In this document: positions 8,939 through 18,900 of the stretch, one piece after another
How positions within the stretch are numbered: the first letter of the stretch is position 1
How the letters are laid out: every line of letters starts with the position of its first letter
DNA from: Methyloceanibacter sp.
GTDB taxonomy: Bacteria; Pseudomonadota; Alphaproteobacteria; Rhizobiales; Methyloligellaceae
DNA: 64,000 bases
Reading direction: 5' to 3'
Assembly (NCBI GenBank): GCA_014380485.1
Contig: JACMJU010000019.1
Span: 1-64,000 of the forward strand
Made by a program: the position numbers and the translations under genes
The notes under the pieces: model-generated
What the model was told of the DNA's origin: nothing
The model's input: only the letters and a program-made list of their open reading frames with translations
Databases searched by the model: none

Positions 8939-10576
8939 TTACCAATCAACTTGTGCACGCATCCCGAACCCCCTGATCACGGCGCCATCGAAGCCGAAGA
9001 TGCTTGTTCCAGGCGGCACCGTTGTATTGGTGACGGTTGCCGGGATCGTCGTGACTGGGTAGTCGCCGAGGTCCGATTCAGAGTAATCGAACATCAGGCG
9101 CACATACTCGTTGAGATACCAATTGGCGCCCACGGTCCAGGTTTTCATCTCGCCGCAAAGTCCGATGCTCGGCGCTATCAAGGTCACGGTGCTCGATGCG
9201 CTAAGACCCGGGTAAAGCTGCGTGTTGCGGCATCCGCCGGCAGCATTGAAGGCGTTGTCGCTCAGATCGAGGACGTTATATTTGCCAACGATCTGCAACG
9301 CCCCCCAACCGCCGCGTTCGCCCCACCGCACGGGATTGTCGATTTTCGGACGGTCCCACTTGCCCTCCTGGTTATAGGTCTTATGGCCGCCGAAGAACCA
9401 GCTTCCGTCCACATACCAACCGGCGTATTCGGGGTTTGGAACGCCGGAAAATGGATTGGGAGTGGTGGTTAGCCGTCCAGGAGCGGGCGGATTGCTTCGT
9501 ATGAAGGCGCCGCTCGGCAGCTCCACATCGGTGTGGCCGTATTCGCCTTGCAGCGAGAAAGGTCCCCACAGCGCTGCCGCCTCGAGGCCCCAAAATGTGT
9601 CCTCATCGACGATCCGCCCCGTATTGACGGCGAAGTTGGTCATGTGCAGATCAGCGCCGCGGGCCCGGTACTGAAAGAAGGCCTGATCGTTGCCGGTTTG
9701 CCGGTTTCTCACGCTCGCCCCGAAATGCAAGACCTGCGGGACGCCGTTGGTTTCCCGGTTGATCGGCGCGACGGTAGCGCGGGCGGCGAAGGTCAAGTTC
9801 TCATCGCCGATAAATCCCGGAAAGAGCGGCGTGTTGGCTATCGACCCGGTGGATTGCGACCCGCCCTCGCCGAAAATGCCGGCCGCCAACCCGAAATGAT
9901 CGGTCCAATAGGCCGTCATGAAGCCAATGTGCCGGTCAAGCTCCCAGGCATTGATGAAGGCTGCGCGCTCCAAGGTATCGATATAAAGCTCGCTGGTAAT
10001 GTTTTCGAACGAGTTGGGGGTCTTGAAGTTGCCGACGCGAAAATAGATCGGCGTGTCGGCAAGTTTCACGCCCTGGTATTGCAGATAAGCATCCCTGACA
10101 CGCGTATCGTCGTTGGCGAAATCAACCTCGACAATGTATTTCACGTCGTAATACACGACGCCTTCCATGCCGAGACGAGCGCGCCTGATCTCGGTCGCCG
10201 AGAGATCGGGGAAGCTTGTAATGCGCTTGTCCTGGTCGGCGTGTTCGTACTCGGCCTCGACGCGGCCTCGAAGCTTCAACTTGAACTTGCCGTTGGCGCT
10301 GGAGAATTCCGGCGCGCCCTTCCACTTTACTTTCAAGTCGAGATCGCTCTTGCCGGAATCTGCCGCCGCCGGTTTCGCCGTAGCGGCTTGCGCCTTGGCG
10401 TCCGCGACCTGCTTCTGCAACTCTTCGATTGTTGCCTTCAGATCATCGATTTGGCTTTGAACGGACTGCAGGTCCTGCGCCTTGGCCTCCGAGATGCAGA
10501 TCGCCAAGACACCACACGCGCCGGCGAGCAGATAACGATGAACCTTGTTTAGTCCCCACATCATGTCCCCCTCCAT
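8939..10576 (-). CDS. Phosphate-selective porin O/P-like outer-membrane protein with N-terminal coiled coil
   Basis: Signal peptide, LQSVQSQIDDLKATIEELQKQVADAKAQ, then KLKLRGRVEAEYEHAD...ATEIRRARLGMEGVVYYDVKYIVEVDFAND; aromatic C-terminus. Confidence 0.85.
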   Translation of the reverse strand: MEGDMMWGLNKVHRYLLAGACGVLAICISEAKAQDLQSVQSQIDDLKATIEELQKQVADAKAQAATAKPAAADSGKSDLDLKVKWKGAPEFSSANGKFKLKLRGRVEAEYEHADQDKRITSFPDLSATEIRRARLGMEGVVYYDVKYIVEVDFANDDTRVRDAYLQYQGVKLADTPIYFRVGNFKTPNSFENITSELYIDTLERAAFINAWELDRHIGFMTAYWTDHFGLAAGIFGEGGSQSTGSIANTPLFPGFIGDENLTFAARATVAPINRETNGVPQVLHFGASVRNRQTGNDQAFFQYRARGADLHMTNFAVNTGRIVDEDTFWGLEAAALWGPFSLQGEYGHTDVELPSGAFIRSNPPAPGRLTTTPNPFSGVPNPEYAGWYVDGSWFFGGHKTYNQEGKWDRPKIDNPVRWGERGGWGALQIVGKYNVLDLSDNAFNAAGGCRNTQLYPGLSASSTVTLIAPSIGLCGEMKTWTVGANWYLNEYVRLMFDYSESDLGDYPVTTIPATVTNTTVPPGTSIFGFDGAVIRGFGMRAQVDW

Positions 10577-10868
10577 TTAGGTAAATTGAACCGTCCCCTT
10601 CTTTGCGGTCTTCAAGCCGCTCTTGAGTCACGCACGCGGATTCGTAGGCGCAGAACGGCGAGCTCCGCCGCACGCTCACGTGAGGTACGCGCGAAGCTGT
10701 ATTCCTGCGTTTCACGCCGAAAGCCCCCGCTCTATCCACAGAATATAGCGACCCCGGCCTTAGAGCTGACAGCAGATTATTCGGAGTTAGGTCGAAGGCT
10801 GCCGGGGGTGTAGTGCGGCGAGCACACCGCGCTTCATCCGTAGCGTGCTGCGGCCTGCAACGTGCCTC

Positions 10869-11660
10869 CTACCCGACCTTGCCTTGTACCGAAAAGCCTT
10901 GCGCTTCGAATGCGGTCGCAGCCTCGGACGACAACAGAAAATCGAGGAATTTGCGCGCCTCCGGCTTTGCGGAAGCGGTCAGTGCGACCGGGTAGAGAAT
11001 CTTGGGATGGCTGTTCTCGGGAAAGGTGCCGACGACGCGGACCGCCTGCTCGGACTTGGCATCGGTCCCGTAAACGATGCCGAGAGGGGCCTCGCCCCTG
11101 GCGACGAAGACGAGAGCCGCGCGAACATTCTCCGCCTGCGCGACACGGGGGGATACTGCATCCCACACCCCGAGATAAGTAAGCGCGGCCTTACCGTACT
11201 TCCCTGCAGGCACGGAATCGACGCTTGCCATTGCAAGCTTGCCGTCGGAGCCGAGAGCCTGGAGCAGGGGAAAATTCTTTTCAATCGAGAGCGAGACGGT
11301 GGAGTCTTTGGGCGCAATCAAGACCAGCGTGTTGCCGAGCAACGTGTGGCGCGAAGCGATTTCGATCAGCGTCCTTTCTTGCAGATAGTCCATCCAGTCG
11401 AGATCGGCCGAAAAGAAGATATCGGCCGGCGCGCCTGCTTCGATCTGCTTGGCGAGCGCCGAAGAGGCGGCATAGCTGATGGTGACCTTGTCTCCGGTCT
11501 TCGCCTGGTAAAGCTTGGCGGCATCGTCGAGCGCGTTCTTGAGACTTGCGGCTGCGAACACAGTGATGTCGGCCGCCTGCGCCGCCGTGGCCAAAAGAGG
11601 CGCGGCTAGAAAACCCAGAATTAGTTTCAGGATGCCGCGCCGGGACGTGTTGACGGACAT
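10869..11660 (-). CDS. modA: Molybdate ABC transporter substrate-binding protein
   Basis: ADITVFAAASLKNALDDAAKLYQAKTGDKVTISYAASSALAKQIEAGAPADIFFSADLDWMDYL. Confidence 0.93.
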   Translation of the reverse strand: MSVNTSRRGILKLILGFLAAPLLATAAQAADITVFAAASLKNALDDAAKLYQAKTGDKVTISYAASSALAKQIEAGAPADIFFSADLDWMDYLQERTLIEIASRHTLLGNTLVLIAPKDSTVSLSIEKNFPLLQALGSDGKLAMASVDSVPAGKYGKAALTYLGVWDAVSPRVAQAENVRAALVFVARGEAPLGIVYGTDAKSEQAVRVVGTFPENSHPKILYPVALTASAKPEARKFLDFLLSSEAATAFEAQGFSVQGKVG

Positions 11661-11682
11661 TGTCGCCCTCTTTCAAACCCAG

Positions 11683-11710
11683 AGCGATATATCGGTATGG
11701 AAATATCGCT
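11683..11710. promoter_or_regulatory. Palindrome AGCGATAT-N12-ATATCGCT in the modA/modB intergenic region (Mo-box-like)
   Basis: Perfect 8-bp inverted repeat; the core CGATATATCGGTATGGAAATATCG is 24 nt and resembles published Mo-boxes. Confidence 0.65.
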
Positions 11711-11758
11711 TTCGCAAGCCGGTTTCTCGATGGCATAAAGGCGACTGCTCGTTACCAA

Positions 11759-12478
11759 GTGAATTCGTGGATCGCGCCCGTCGTGTTCGCACTGACGCCC
11801 GAGGAATGGACTGCCATCGAGCTCTCGCTGCGCGTCGCCACGGTTGCGACAGCGGCGAGTTTGCCGATCGGCATTCTGGTCGCGCTTATCCTGGCCCGCG
11901 GCCGGTTCTTCGGACGCAGCCTGCTCAACGCCCTGGTGCTGGTTCCGTTGGTGCTGCCGCCCGTGGTTACGGGTTACGTGCTTTTGCTGGCGTTCGGCCG
12001 GCAGGGTCCACTCGGCCGCTGGTTCGCCGAACATCTCGGTATTGTCTTCGGCTTCCGCTGGACCGGAGCGGCGCTGGCCTGCGCCGTCATGGGATTTCCC
12101 CTGATGGTCCGCGCCATCCAGCTGTCAATCGAGGCGGTTGACAGAAAGCTCGAGCAGGCCGCGACCACGCTCGGTGCAAACAGATTGTGGGTCTTGGCCA
12201 CGGTTACTCTGCCTCTGGTCACGCCAGGAATCCTGGCCGGCGCCATTCTCGCCTTCGCCCGGGCCATGGGTGAGTTCGGTGCAACCATAACTTTCGTTTC
12301 CAATATTCCCGGAGAGACCCAGACGCTGCCCACGCTTATCTACACCTTCACGCAGGTGCCGGGAGGCGATGCGGCCGCGCTCCGTCTTACGATTATTTCG
12401 CTGGTGATCTCCCTTGCCGCCGTGCTCGCCTCCGAAGCCATTGCGCAGCGTGTCAGTCGGAGGCTCGAGGCGGCATGA
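11759..12478 (+). CDS. modB: Molybdate ABC transporter permease (GTG start likely; ORF open from 11660)
   Basis: LTPEEWTAIELSLRVATVATAASLPIGILVALILARGRFFGRSLLNALVLVPLVLPPVVTGYVLLLAFG. Confidence 0.92.
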   Translation: MNSWIAPVVFALTPEEWTAIELSLRVATVATAASLPIGILVALILARGRFFGRSLLNALVLVPLVLPPVVTGYVLLLAFGRQGPLGRWFAEHLGIVFGFRWTGAALACAVMGFPLMVRAIQLSIEAVDRKLEQAATTLGANRLWVLATVTLPLVTPGILAGAILAFARAMGEFGATITFVSNIPGETQTLPTLIYTFTQVPGGDAAALRLTIISLVISLAAVLASEAIAQRVSRRLEAA

Positions 12479-13122
12479 GCGTCGAGGTCTCCGCGCAAAC
12501 AATCCTTGGCGACTTCGTCCTCGATGCAAGCTTCAAGAGCGATAGCAGGGTGACAGGCATTTTCGGCCCGTCGGGGTCGGGCAAAACGAGCGTCATGAAT
12601 GTCATCGCCGGACTCCTTCGCCCGGCGCGCGGTCGTGTCGTTGTTGACGATGTCGTTCTGCTGGATACGGAAGCGGGGATATTTCTCCCCACACATCGAC
12701 GGCGTATCGGTTACGTATTTCAGGAAAGCCGCCTGTTTCCTCATCTTTCGGTAAAGGGCAATTTGCTGTACGGACGATTCTTCACACCGCGTCCAAGTCG
12801 TTACGCCTCTTTTGACGAGGTCGTAAGCCTCCTCGATCTTGACGCATTGCTGACCCGCGGAACCTACGCTCTGTCGGGGGGCGAAAGACAGCGCGTCGCG
12901 ATCGGGCGTGCCCTCCTTGCATCCCCACGGCTCTTGCTTATGGACGAGCCGCTGTCATCGCTCGATGAGAAGCGAAAAGAGGAGGTCATACCTTTTCTCG
13001 AGCGCCTGCGAGACCAAGCGCGGGTGCCGATCGTCTATGTGAGTCACGTCTTTTCCGAGATCGACCGGCTGTCGGGAAAGGTCGTCAGAATGTCCGACGG
13101 ACAGGTGCTCGATCCGCTCTAG
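12475..13122 (+). CDS. modC: Molybdate ABC transporter ATP-binding protein, short form without TOBE/MOP domain
   Basis: IFGPSGSGKTSVMNVIAGLLRPARG ... HRRRIGYVFQESRLFPHLSVKGNLLYG ... LSGGERQRVAIGRALLASPRLLLMDEPLSSLDEKRK; stops at 215 aa; 4-bp overlap with modB. Confidence 0.9.
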   Translation: MSVEVSAQTILGDFVLDASFKSDSRVTGIFGPSGSGKTSVMNVIAGLLRPARGRVVVDDVVLLDTEAGIFLPTHRRRIGYVFQESRLFPHLSVKGNLLYGRFFTPRPSRYASFDEVVSLLDLDALLTRGTYALSGGERQRVAIGRALLASPRLLLMDEPLSSLDEKRKEEVIPFLERLRDQARVPIVYVSHVFSEIDRLSGKVVRMSDGQVLDPL

Positions 13123-13145
13123 CGAGCCAAGTGAGAGTTACCGGC

Positions 13146-13946
13146 CTAGCCCGACAAGAGTTTGACGGCTTCCGCGTGGAGGCGCGGATCGCCCGCGGCA
13201 AGGATGCGCCCGCCGCCTCTTGGATCGCCTCCCTCCCAGGTGGAGACGACACCGCCGGCGCGCTCGACGATCGGGATCAGGGGAATGATGTCGAACGGCT
13301 GGAGGCCGGCTTCGGCCACGAGATCGATATGCCCCATCGCCAGCAGACAGTAATTGTAGCAGTCGGCGCCGAAGCGCCGGAGGCGAACCGCGCCGGTCAG
13401 GGTCGCGAAGCGGCTGCGCTCGTCCGCGGTCGTGAGGAAGTCGGTGCTGGTGGTGACGAGCATCGCCTCTCCAAGATCGGTGCAAGCCCGGGTGCGCATG
13501 GTCTTGGTCGCGCCGTCATGGCGAAAGAACGATTCCTTCTCGCCGCTCCAGAAGCGCTCGCGGGTGAAGGGCTGGTCCATCATTCCGAGCACAGGCGCGC
13601 CGTCCCGAGTCAGTCCAATGAGCGTGCCCCAAAGCGGCATGCCGAGGATGAAAGAACGCGTGCCGTCGATCGGGTCGATGACCCAGCAATAATCCGCCTC
13701 GCTGTTCTTGGGGCCGAATTCCTCGCCGAGGATGCCGTGGGACGGGTAGGCTGTGGCGAGCGCCTCGCGGATGGCGCTTTCGGCGTTGCGATCGGCGGCG
13801 GTGACCGGATCGAAGAGGTCGCCGCCTTTATGGTCAATTTTCTGCGCTGTGCGAAAATGCGGCAAAATGACCCCGCCCGCCTTGTCGGCAAGCGCGTGGG
13901 CGGTGGCCAGCAGGGCCGCAAATTCGAGATCTCTGGACTCTTGCAC
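13146..13946 (-). CDS. hisN: Histidinol-phosphatase, inositol monophosphatase family
   Basis: PVTAADRNAESAIREALATAYPSHGILGEEFG...CWVIDPIDGTRSFILGMPLWGTLIGL. Confidence 0.88.
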   Translation of the reverse strand: MQESRDLEFAALLATAHALADKAGGVILPHFRTAQKIDHKGGDLFDPVTAADRNAESAIREALATAYPSHGILGEEFGPKNSEADYCWVIDPIDGTRSFILGMPLWGTLIGLTRDGAPVLGMMDQPFTRERFWSGEKESFFRHDGATKTMRTRACTDLGEAMLVTTSTDFLTTADERSRFATLTGAVRLRRFGADCYNYCLLAMGHIDLVAEAGLQPFDIIPLIPIVERAGGVVSTWEGGDPRGGGRILAAGDPRLHAEAVKLLSG

Positions 13947-14120
13947 GGAGAGAGGGTTGAGGCCGTTTTGCCTTGTGAGTCAAGGCTTCGAGGCTTCAGC
14001 GACAAGCCGACAGATAGGAGATCAGAGATCTCCGTGACCGATATGCATCAGTGTCTCGGAAATGTCCCGGGCAAGGTCGCTCAATCTTGCTTTTTGTGCG
14101 GCGCAATGACATATTGTTGC

Positions 14121-14213
14121 AACGCGGTATGGCTCTCCAGGCCATTCCGCTGCCCTCCTTGGGCGTTTCCTCCCTAGACTTGGGCCGCTCCTCAAAGGGG
14201 CGGCCCCTTTTTT
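14121..14213 (+). ncRNA. mmgR/alpha-r8-like trans-acting sRNA (candidate)
   Basis: Promoter TTGCTT (14087-14092)-N17-CATATT (14110-14115); hairpin GCGGTATGGC/GCCATTCCGC (14124-14150); TTTCCTCCCT (14166-14175); terminator GGGCCGCTCC...GGGGCGGCCCC-TTTTTT (14182-14213); lies between hisN and an N-formylglutamate amidohydrolase gene. Confidence 0.78.
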
Positions 14214-14227
14214 ATGCCGATTGTCAG

Positions 14228-15127
14228 CTATTCGGCGGCCGCGCGCGGGACGGCAAGGCCGGAAATACCGGCGATCAGCGCCCCCACCATGGCTTCGAGG
14301 TCGCCGCGCAGGCGTTCGAATCCGTCCGATTTCTCGAAGCTCGTCTCGTCCATATAGAGGGCGCGGTTGATCTCGATCTGCAACACGTGCTGGCCCTTAT
14401 GGGGCCGGCCGTAATGCTCGGTGATGTAACCCCCGGCATAGGGCTTGTTGAGAGCGACGGCATAGCCGAGCACCTTGAGCTGGGCGGCGGCGAGGCTGGT
14501 GAGTTCGCCGTTGCATGAGGTGCCGAAGCGGTCGCCGAGGACGAAATCCGGGCGCATGCCCCCCTGATCGGCGATCGGGCTCGACGGCATCGAATGGCAG
14601 TCGATGAGCACGGCGCAGCCGAAATCGCGCATGGCCTCCGCAAGAAGGCTGCTCAACGTGTCGTGGTAGGGGGTGTAGAGACGGTTGATCCGTTCCAGGG
14701 CGGCGCCCACGGAAAGCGGCTCACGGTAGATCTCGTCGGTCTCGGACACGATTCTCGCGATCGTGCCGAGTCCGCCGACCACCCGTATCGACTGCGTGTT
14801 GGCGTAATGGGGCAGCCCGTCGCGGAACAGAACCGGATCAAGCTCGTAAGGCTCGCGGTTGACGTCGAGGAAAGCGCGGGGGAAATGGGCATAGAGGAGG
14901 GGTGCGCCGAGCGCGGTCACGAAGGCGAACAGCTCCTCGACATAGGCGTCTTCCGAGCGCCTGAGCGCGAGCGAATCGAGCCGGGAGGCGGCGAGAAAGG
15001 CTTTCGGATAGACGCGGCCGCTATGGGGCGAGTTGAAGACCAGCGGCACTTTCAACGTCTCGGGCCGCGCCACCATAAAGGGCGGCGCCAGCTCGGTTTC
15101 GATCGTTTCAACCTCTTTTGGGCTCAT
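14228..15127 (-). CDS. N-formylglutamate amidohydrolase
   Basis: VPLVFNSPHSGRVYP ... DAYVEELFAF ... HFPRAFLDVNREPYELDP ... LIDCHSMPS. Confidence 0.9.
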   Translation of the reverse strand: MSPKEVETIETELAPPFMVARPETLKVPLVFNSPHSGRVYPKAFLAASRLDSLALRRSEDAYVEELFAFVTALGAPLLYAHFPRAFLDVNREPYELDPVLFRDGLPHYANTQSIRVVGGLGTIARIVSETDEIYREPLSVGAALERINRLYTPYHDTLSSLLAEAMRDFGCAVLIDCHSMPSSPIADQGGMRPDFVLGDRFGTSCNGELTSLAAAQLKVLGYAVALNKPYAGGYITEHYGRPHKGQHVLQIEINRALYMDETSFEKSDGFERLRGDLEAMVGALIAGISGLAVPRAAAE

Positions 15128-15274
15128 TGCCGATCCTCAGAGCAGGGAATCGCCGGTAAACTCTGCCAATGAGAGTTGAACCTGTCCAGGCGTGTTCTGC
15201 CTTGTGCCCAGACCAAATAGACGCGATGATTTGGGGTTCAAAGGGGGGCCCGGTCAGGCGCCCCGCGCCAATGC

Positions 15275-15298
15275 CATTTACCAAGTCATTTACCAAGT
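15275..15298. repeat. Tandem 12-bp direct repeat (CATTTACCAAGT)x2 upstream of cpdR
   Basis: Two adjacent identical copies, 15275-15286 and 15287-15298. Confidence 0.8.
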
Positions 15299-15335
15299 TT
15301 GTGTACGCCGACAGGCGATAACAGGGGGACGAGGG

Positions 15336-15725
15336 ATGGAGGCGAACGATCCAAGGGCGCGCAGTGTTCAGCGGATACTCCTCGCCGAGGACGACGAGGA
15401 TATGCGCCGCTTCCTGGTGAAGGCGCTCGAGAAGGCCGGTTACGACGTCATCGCGTTCGGGAACGGGCTCGAGGCCTATGAGCGGCTGAAGGAGGAGCCC
15501 TTCACCTTGCTCCTGACCGATATCGTGATGCCGGAGATGGACGGCATCGAGCTCGCGCGCAAAGCGAGCGAACTCGATCCCGAACTCAAGATCATGTTCA
15601 TCACCGGCTTCGCCGCGGTCGCCTTGAACCCGGACAACCAGGCGCCGAAGGATGCGAAAATCCTGTCGAAGCCCTTTCACCTGCGCGACCTGGTTGATCA
15701 AGTGGAACGGATGCTGACGGCGTGA
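15336..15725 (+). CDS. cpdR: CpdR-like single-domain response regulator
   Basis: RILLAEDDEDMRRFLVKALEKAGYDVIAFGNGLEAYERLKEEPFTLLLTDIVMPEMDGIELARKASELDPELKIMFITGFAAVAL...KPFHLRDLV. Confidence 0.88.
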   Translation: MEANDPRARSVQRILLAEDDEDMRRFLVKALEKAGYDVIAFGNGLEAYERLKEEPFTLLLTDIVMPEMDGIELARKASELDPELKIMFITGFAAVALNPDNQAPKDAKILSKPFHLRDLVDQVERMLTA

Positions 15726-15805
15726 TCGGCAGGCTGATCGGCAGACAGCGCGGGTTGCCTTGACGGCAGCTCACCCGATATAGAAGCTGAACTTCCTTCG
15801 GAAGC

Positions 15806-15881
15806 GGGCGCGTAGCTCAGCGGTATGAGCACTGCGTTGACATCGCAGGGGTCACTGGTTCGATCCCAGTCGCGCCCACCA
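15806..15881 (+). tRNA. tRNA-Val (anticodon GAC)
   Basis: GGGCGCG...CGCGCCC acceptor stem, anticodon stem-loop CTGCG-TTGACAT-CGCAG, T-arm CTGG-TTCGATC-CCAG, encoded CCA. Confidence 0.96.
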
Positions 15882-15940
15882 CTTAACGCTTCGATTTTCA
15901 GTTCTGCTGGGGTGGCACGGAACCAGGCGATTGGTGCAAT

Positions 15941-18900
15941 ATGGCAGCATGGCTGGACGTGCGAGCGCAACGTCGGGGGATACGCCATCCCAGCCGAGCA
16001 GGGACTTGCCCCCTGCGGGGGGACACGGTCTGCGTTGGCGCCATTCTTAAGGACGAGGATGCCTTCGTCGAAGAGTGGGTTGCCTATCACCGCATCCTTG
16101 GGGTTGACCACTTCTATCTCTACGACAATGACCCCCGCCAACCGTTAAGCGAGATACTTGCTCGGCACGGGGACTACGTAACCGTGCGCCCATGGCTCAT
16201 CGGCCATGACAACCCTTCCCATCGAGGTCGTACGAAGCAGATCAAGGCGTATACCCATTGCCTTGAAAACGGTGCCGGTCGTTACGACTGGGTGGGGTTC
16301 ATCGATTGCGATGAGTTTATCGCGCTTGAAGAGCACCGCGACCTCAAGGCGTTTTTGGCTGAGTTCGAGGGCCATGACTCAATCGCGCTGAACTGGCATG
16401 TGTTCGGTCACAACGGATACTACGACGATCCTCCGGGCCTCGTCATCGAATGCCTGACGCGTCGGATGAAAGAACCCCGAGCGATGACGAAGAGCTTGTC
16501 GAGGCCGGGAGCCATCGTTTCCTTCCAAAATGCGCATCTCTGTCGCTTGATGGCGGGATGCACGTGCGTGGATGCAAACAAACAGCCATACCGCGACGCG
16601 CTTTACCCAGGCAAAACCCGCGTCGCACGCATCAATCACTATCAATGCCGCTCATTTACGAATTGGATGCGCAAGCCTGAACGCGGTGAGGTGGGAACCT
16701 TTGCGGAGGAGCCAGCCAATGCTTGGCGTTTCAGCGAGGAGGGCTGCTTACGTCAGTTTGTAGGCCAGATTGCGGTAGACAAGAATGAGCACGTCGACAT
16801 GTCCATGTTGCGGCACGTGGAGCCCGTCAGACGCTACCTCAGCCAGTTGCGGAGCGGGAACGAGGTTGGGCAAAAGTCCATTGTTGATTTGGCGGCGACA
16901 GCGACGCTGAACAAAGAACGTCAGTTACGCCCGCCAAGGAACCGACAACTCGATGATTCCGTCCTCAAAAAGTTGATGAGGTCGCTTCGATCAACGTTCC
17001 ATTCGTTCCTATTGCTGCCAGGTGACGCACGACACAGTCCACGGTTCCTTTGGTTCCTGCTCAGCGGCAAGTTAACCCAAGCCGTGGCGATGATTGCCGG
17101 TCGTCGGCGGAGAAACGCCATTGTTTTGGCACGAGCGATCTCCAAGACGCAAAACTGGCCGGAAGCTGTTCGGCGGTGGCAGCAAGTTATCGATCAGTTC
17201 GGCGAAGATGCTTCCCCGGCGGCGTTCGCCGGATTGTCGAGGGCGCATCAGGGTTGTGGCAATTTAGACGCGGCTGAAGCCACTGTTCAGCAAGGTCGGG
17301 CCAAGTACCCAACGGACATCGGTCTGGCTATTAGGTGGGCCGGCGTCGCCGCCTCTCACAAGCATTGGCAAGAGGCTGAGCGTCGCTCGCGAACGATTCT
17401 GGATCATGCAAATGGTGACGTACCGGCCCAAGCGTACCTGCAGTTGAGCGCGTCCCTCCGTCGACAAGACAAGATCGAGGAAGCGGAGGAATTCCTTCGG
17501 CAGGGTCTGAGCAAGCACCCGGCAGATGTTCGGTTGGCTAAGAGCTACGTCGAAGTCGCTAAGCGTTTGCCGGATGCAGCCACGCGTTGGCAAGCAATCC
17601 TCGATCAGCTGAATGGCAGTTGCCCCACGTTGTTTTACTTGCTGGCGAGCCGTGCTCATCGCGAGCAGGGAGACCTAAACGAAGCTGCGAGGGTCGTTCG
17701 CCAAGGCTTAGCCAACGAACCCCGCGAGATGAGGCTGCTTACGGAGCACATCGAAATTGCATGGGCTTGTCGGGACTGGGGGCAAGTTGCTGAAATCTCT
17801 GATGTGGCCATGAGAATCATCGAAACATCATCGAGCCGTTCCATCAACGACCGTGTCTTTGCTACTGTTTGCCATGGACTGATGAAGGGCCAAAATTATG
17901 ATCGGGTGATTGCCGCCGTTCAGCATGCGAAGCGCCGCAAAGGCGACAGCAGGCTACTCTTGTCAATTGAAGGTCTTGCATACCTGCGTTCGTCCCAGAC
18001 GGAATTTGCCCGGGCCCACAGGAACCAAGTTTGGCAGAAAGCCAAAAAAGACGGGCGCCTCGCCCTTCAGCCTGCCCCAGCGCCGCCGTACGCGCACGCC
18101 CCGAATCTGGCTTTCTTCAAGTCTCTCTCCCGGACCGACGAGCTCAGCCGAAAGTCCGGAGATCCCCGGTTTTGCGTGTACACCGCACTATTCGGTGAAT
18201 ACGACGATCTTCGATCTCCAGCATATGTGCCCGCCGGACTGAACTTCATCTGCTTTTCAGATAGAGCCCGTGACGTTGCGGGGTGGGATGTCCGTGTCGT
18301 CGATCAAGGACCAGAAAGCCCGGCCGCGAAGAGCCGGCTGCTAAAACTTCTACCGTACGATTACCTCGAGGATTACGACTGCTCACTCTATATCGACGCC
18401 AACGTCATTTTTTTGGCTGATCCGCTTGTCGTCTATCGTCGCTGGTTGAAAGGCAAATCCTTCGTCGCCTGGAGCCACCCGGAGCGTGCCGGTGTTTACG
18501 AAGAGATAGAAGCAATACTTGTTAATTTCCGTCACGCTCCGGACGGTCTCATCGACCAATACCTCCACTTCCGTCAGCAGAAAGTTCCGGACCAGACGGG
18601 ACTTGTCGAAGCTTTGTTCCTTTGGCGGGATCATCGAGACGCCGCTATCCGGAAGCTCATGGAGGAATGGTGGGAAACCCTTAGGCGCTTCAAGTGCCAC
18701 CGCGATCAGCCCGCTCTGGGATACCTTATGTGGCGAGACGGGATCCGCCCCGATGTGCTGCCGGCCTATCTCGGCACAAGCCGCGACAACGATTTCTTCC
18801 GCAAATTACCGCACAGAAAGACGGCGCTCGAGGTTGAGCTGGAAAATGTCAAGCCGCGCCGTCCGGTTAAAACTCAGGCCGGCGTTCGCGCCAGTGCGAA

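Noticed and set aside
13131-14177. 348-aa ORF on + strand
   Set aside because: Antisense to hisN; low-complexity R/G/A/H-rich translation typical of a GC-rich shadow frame.
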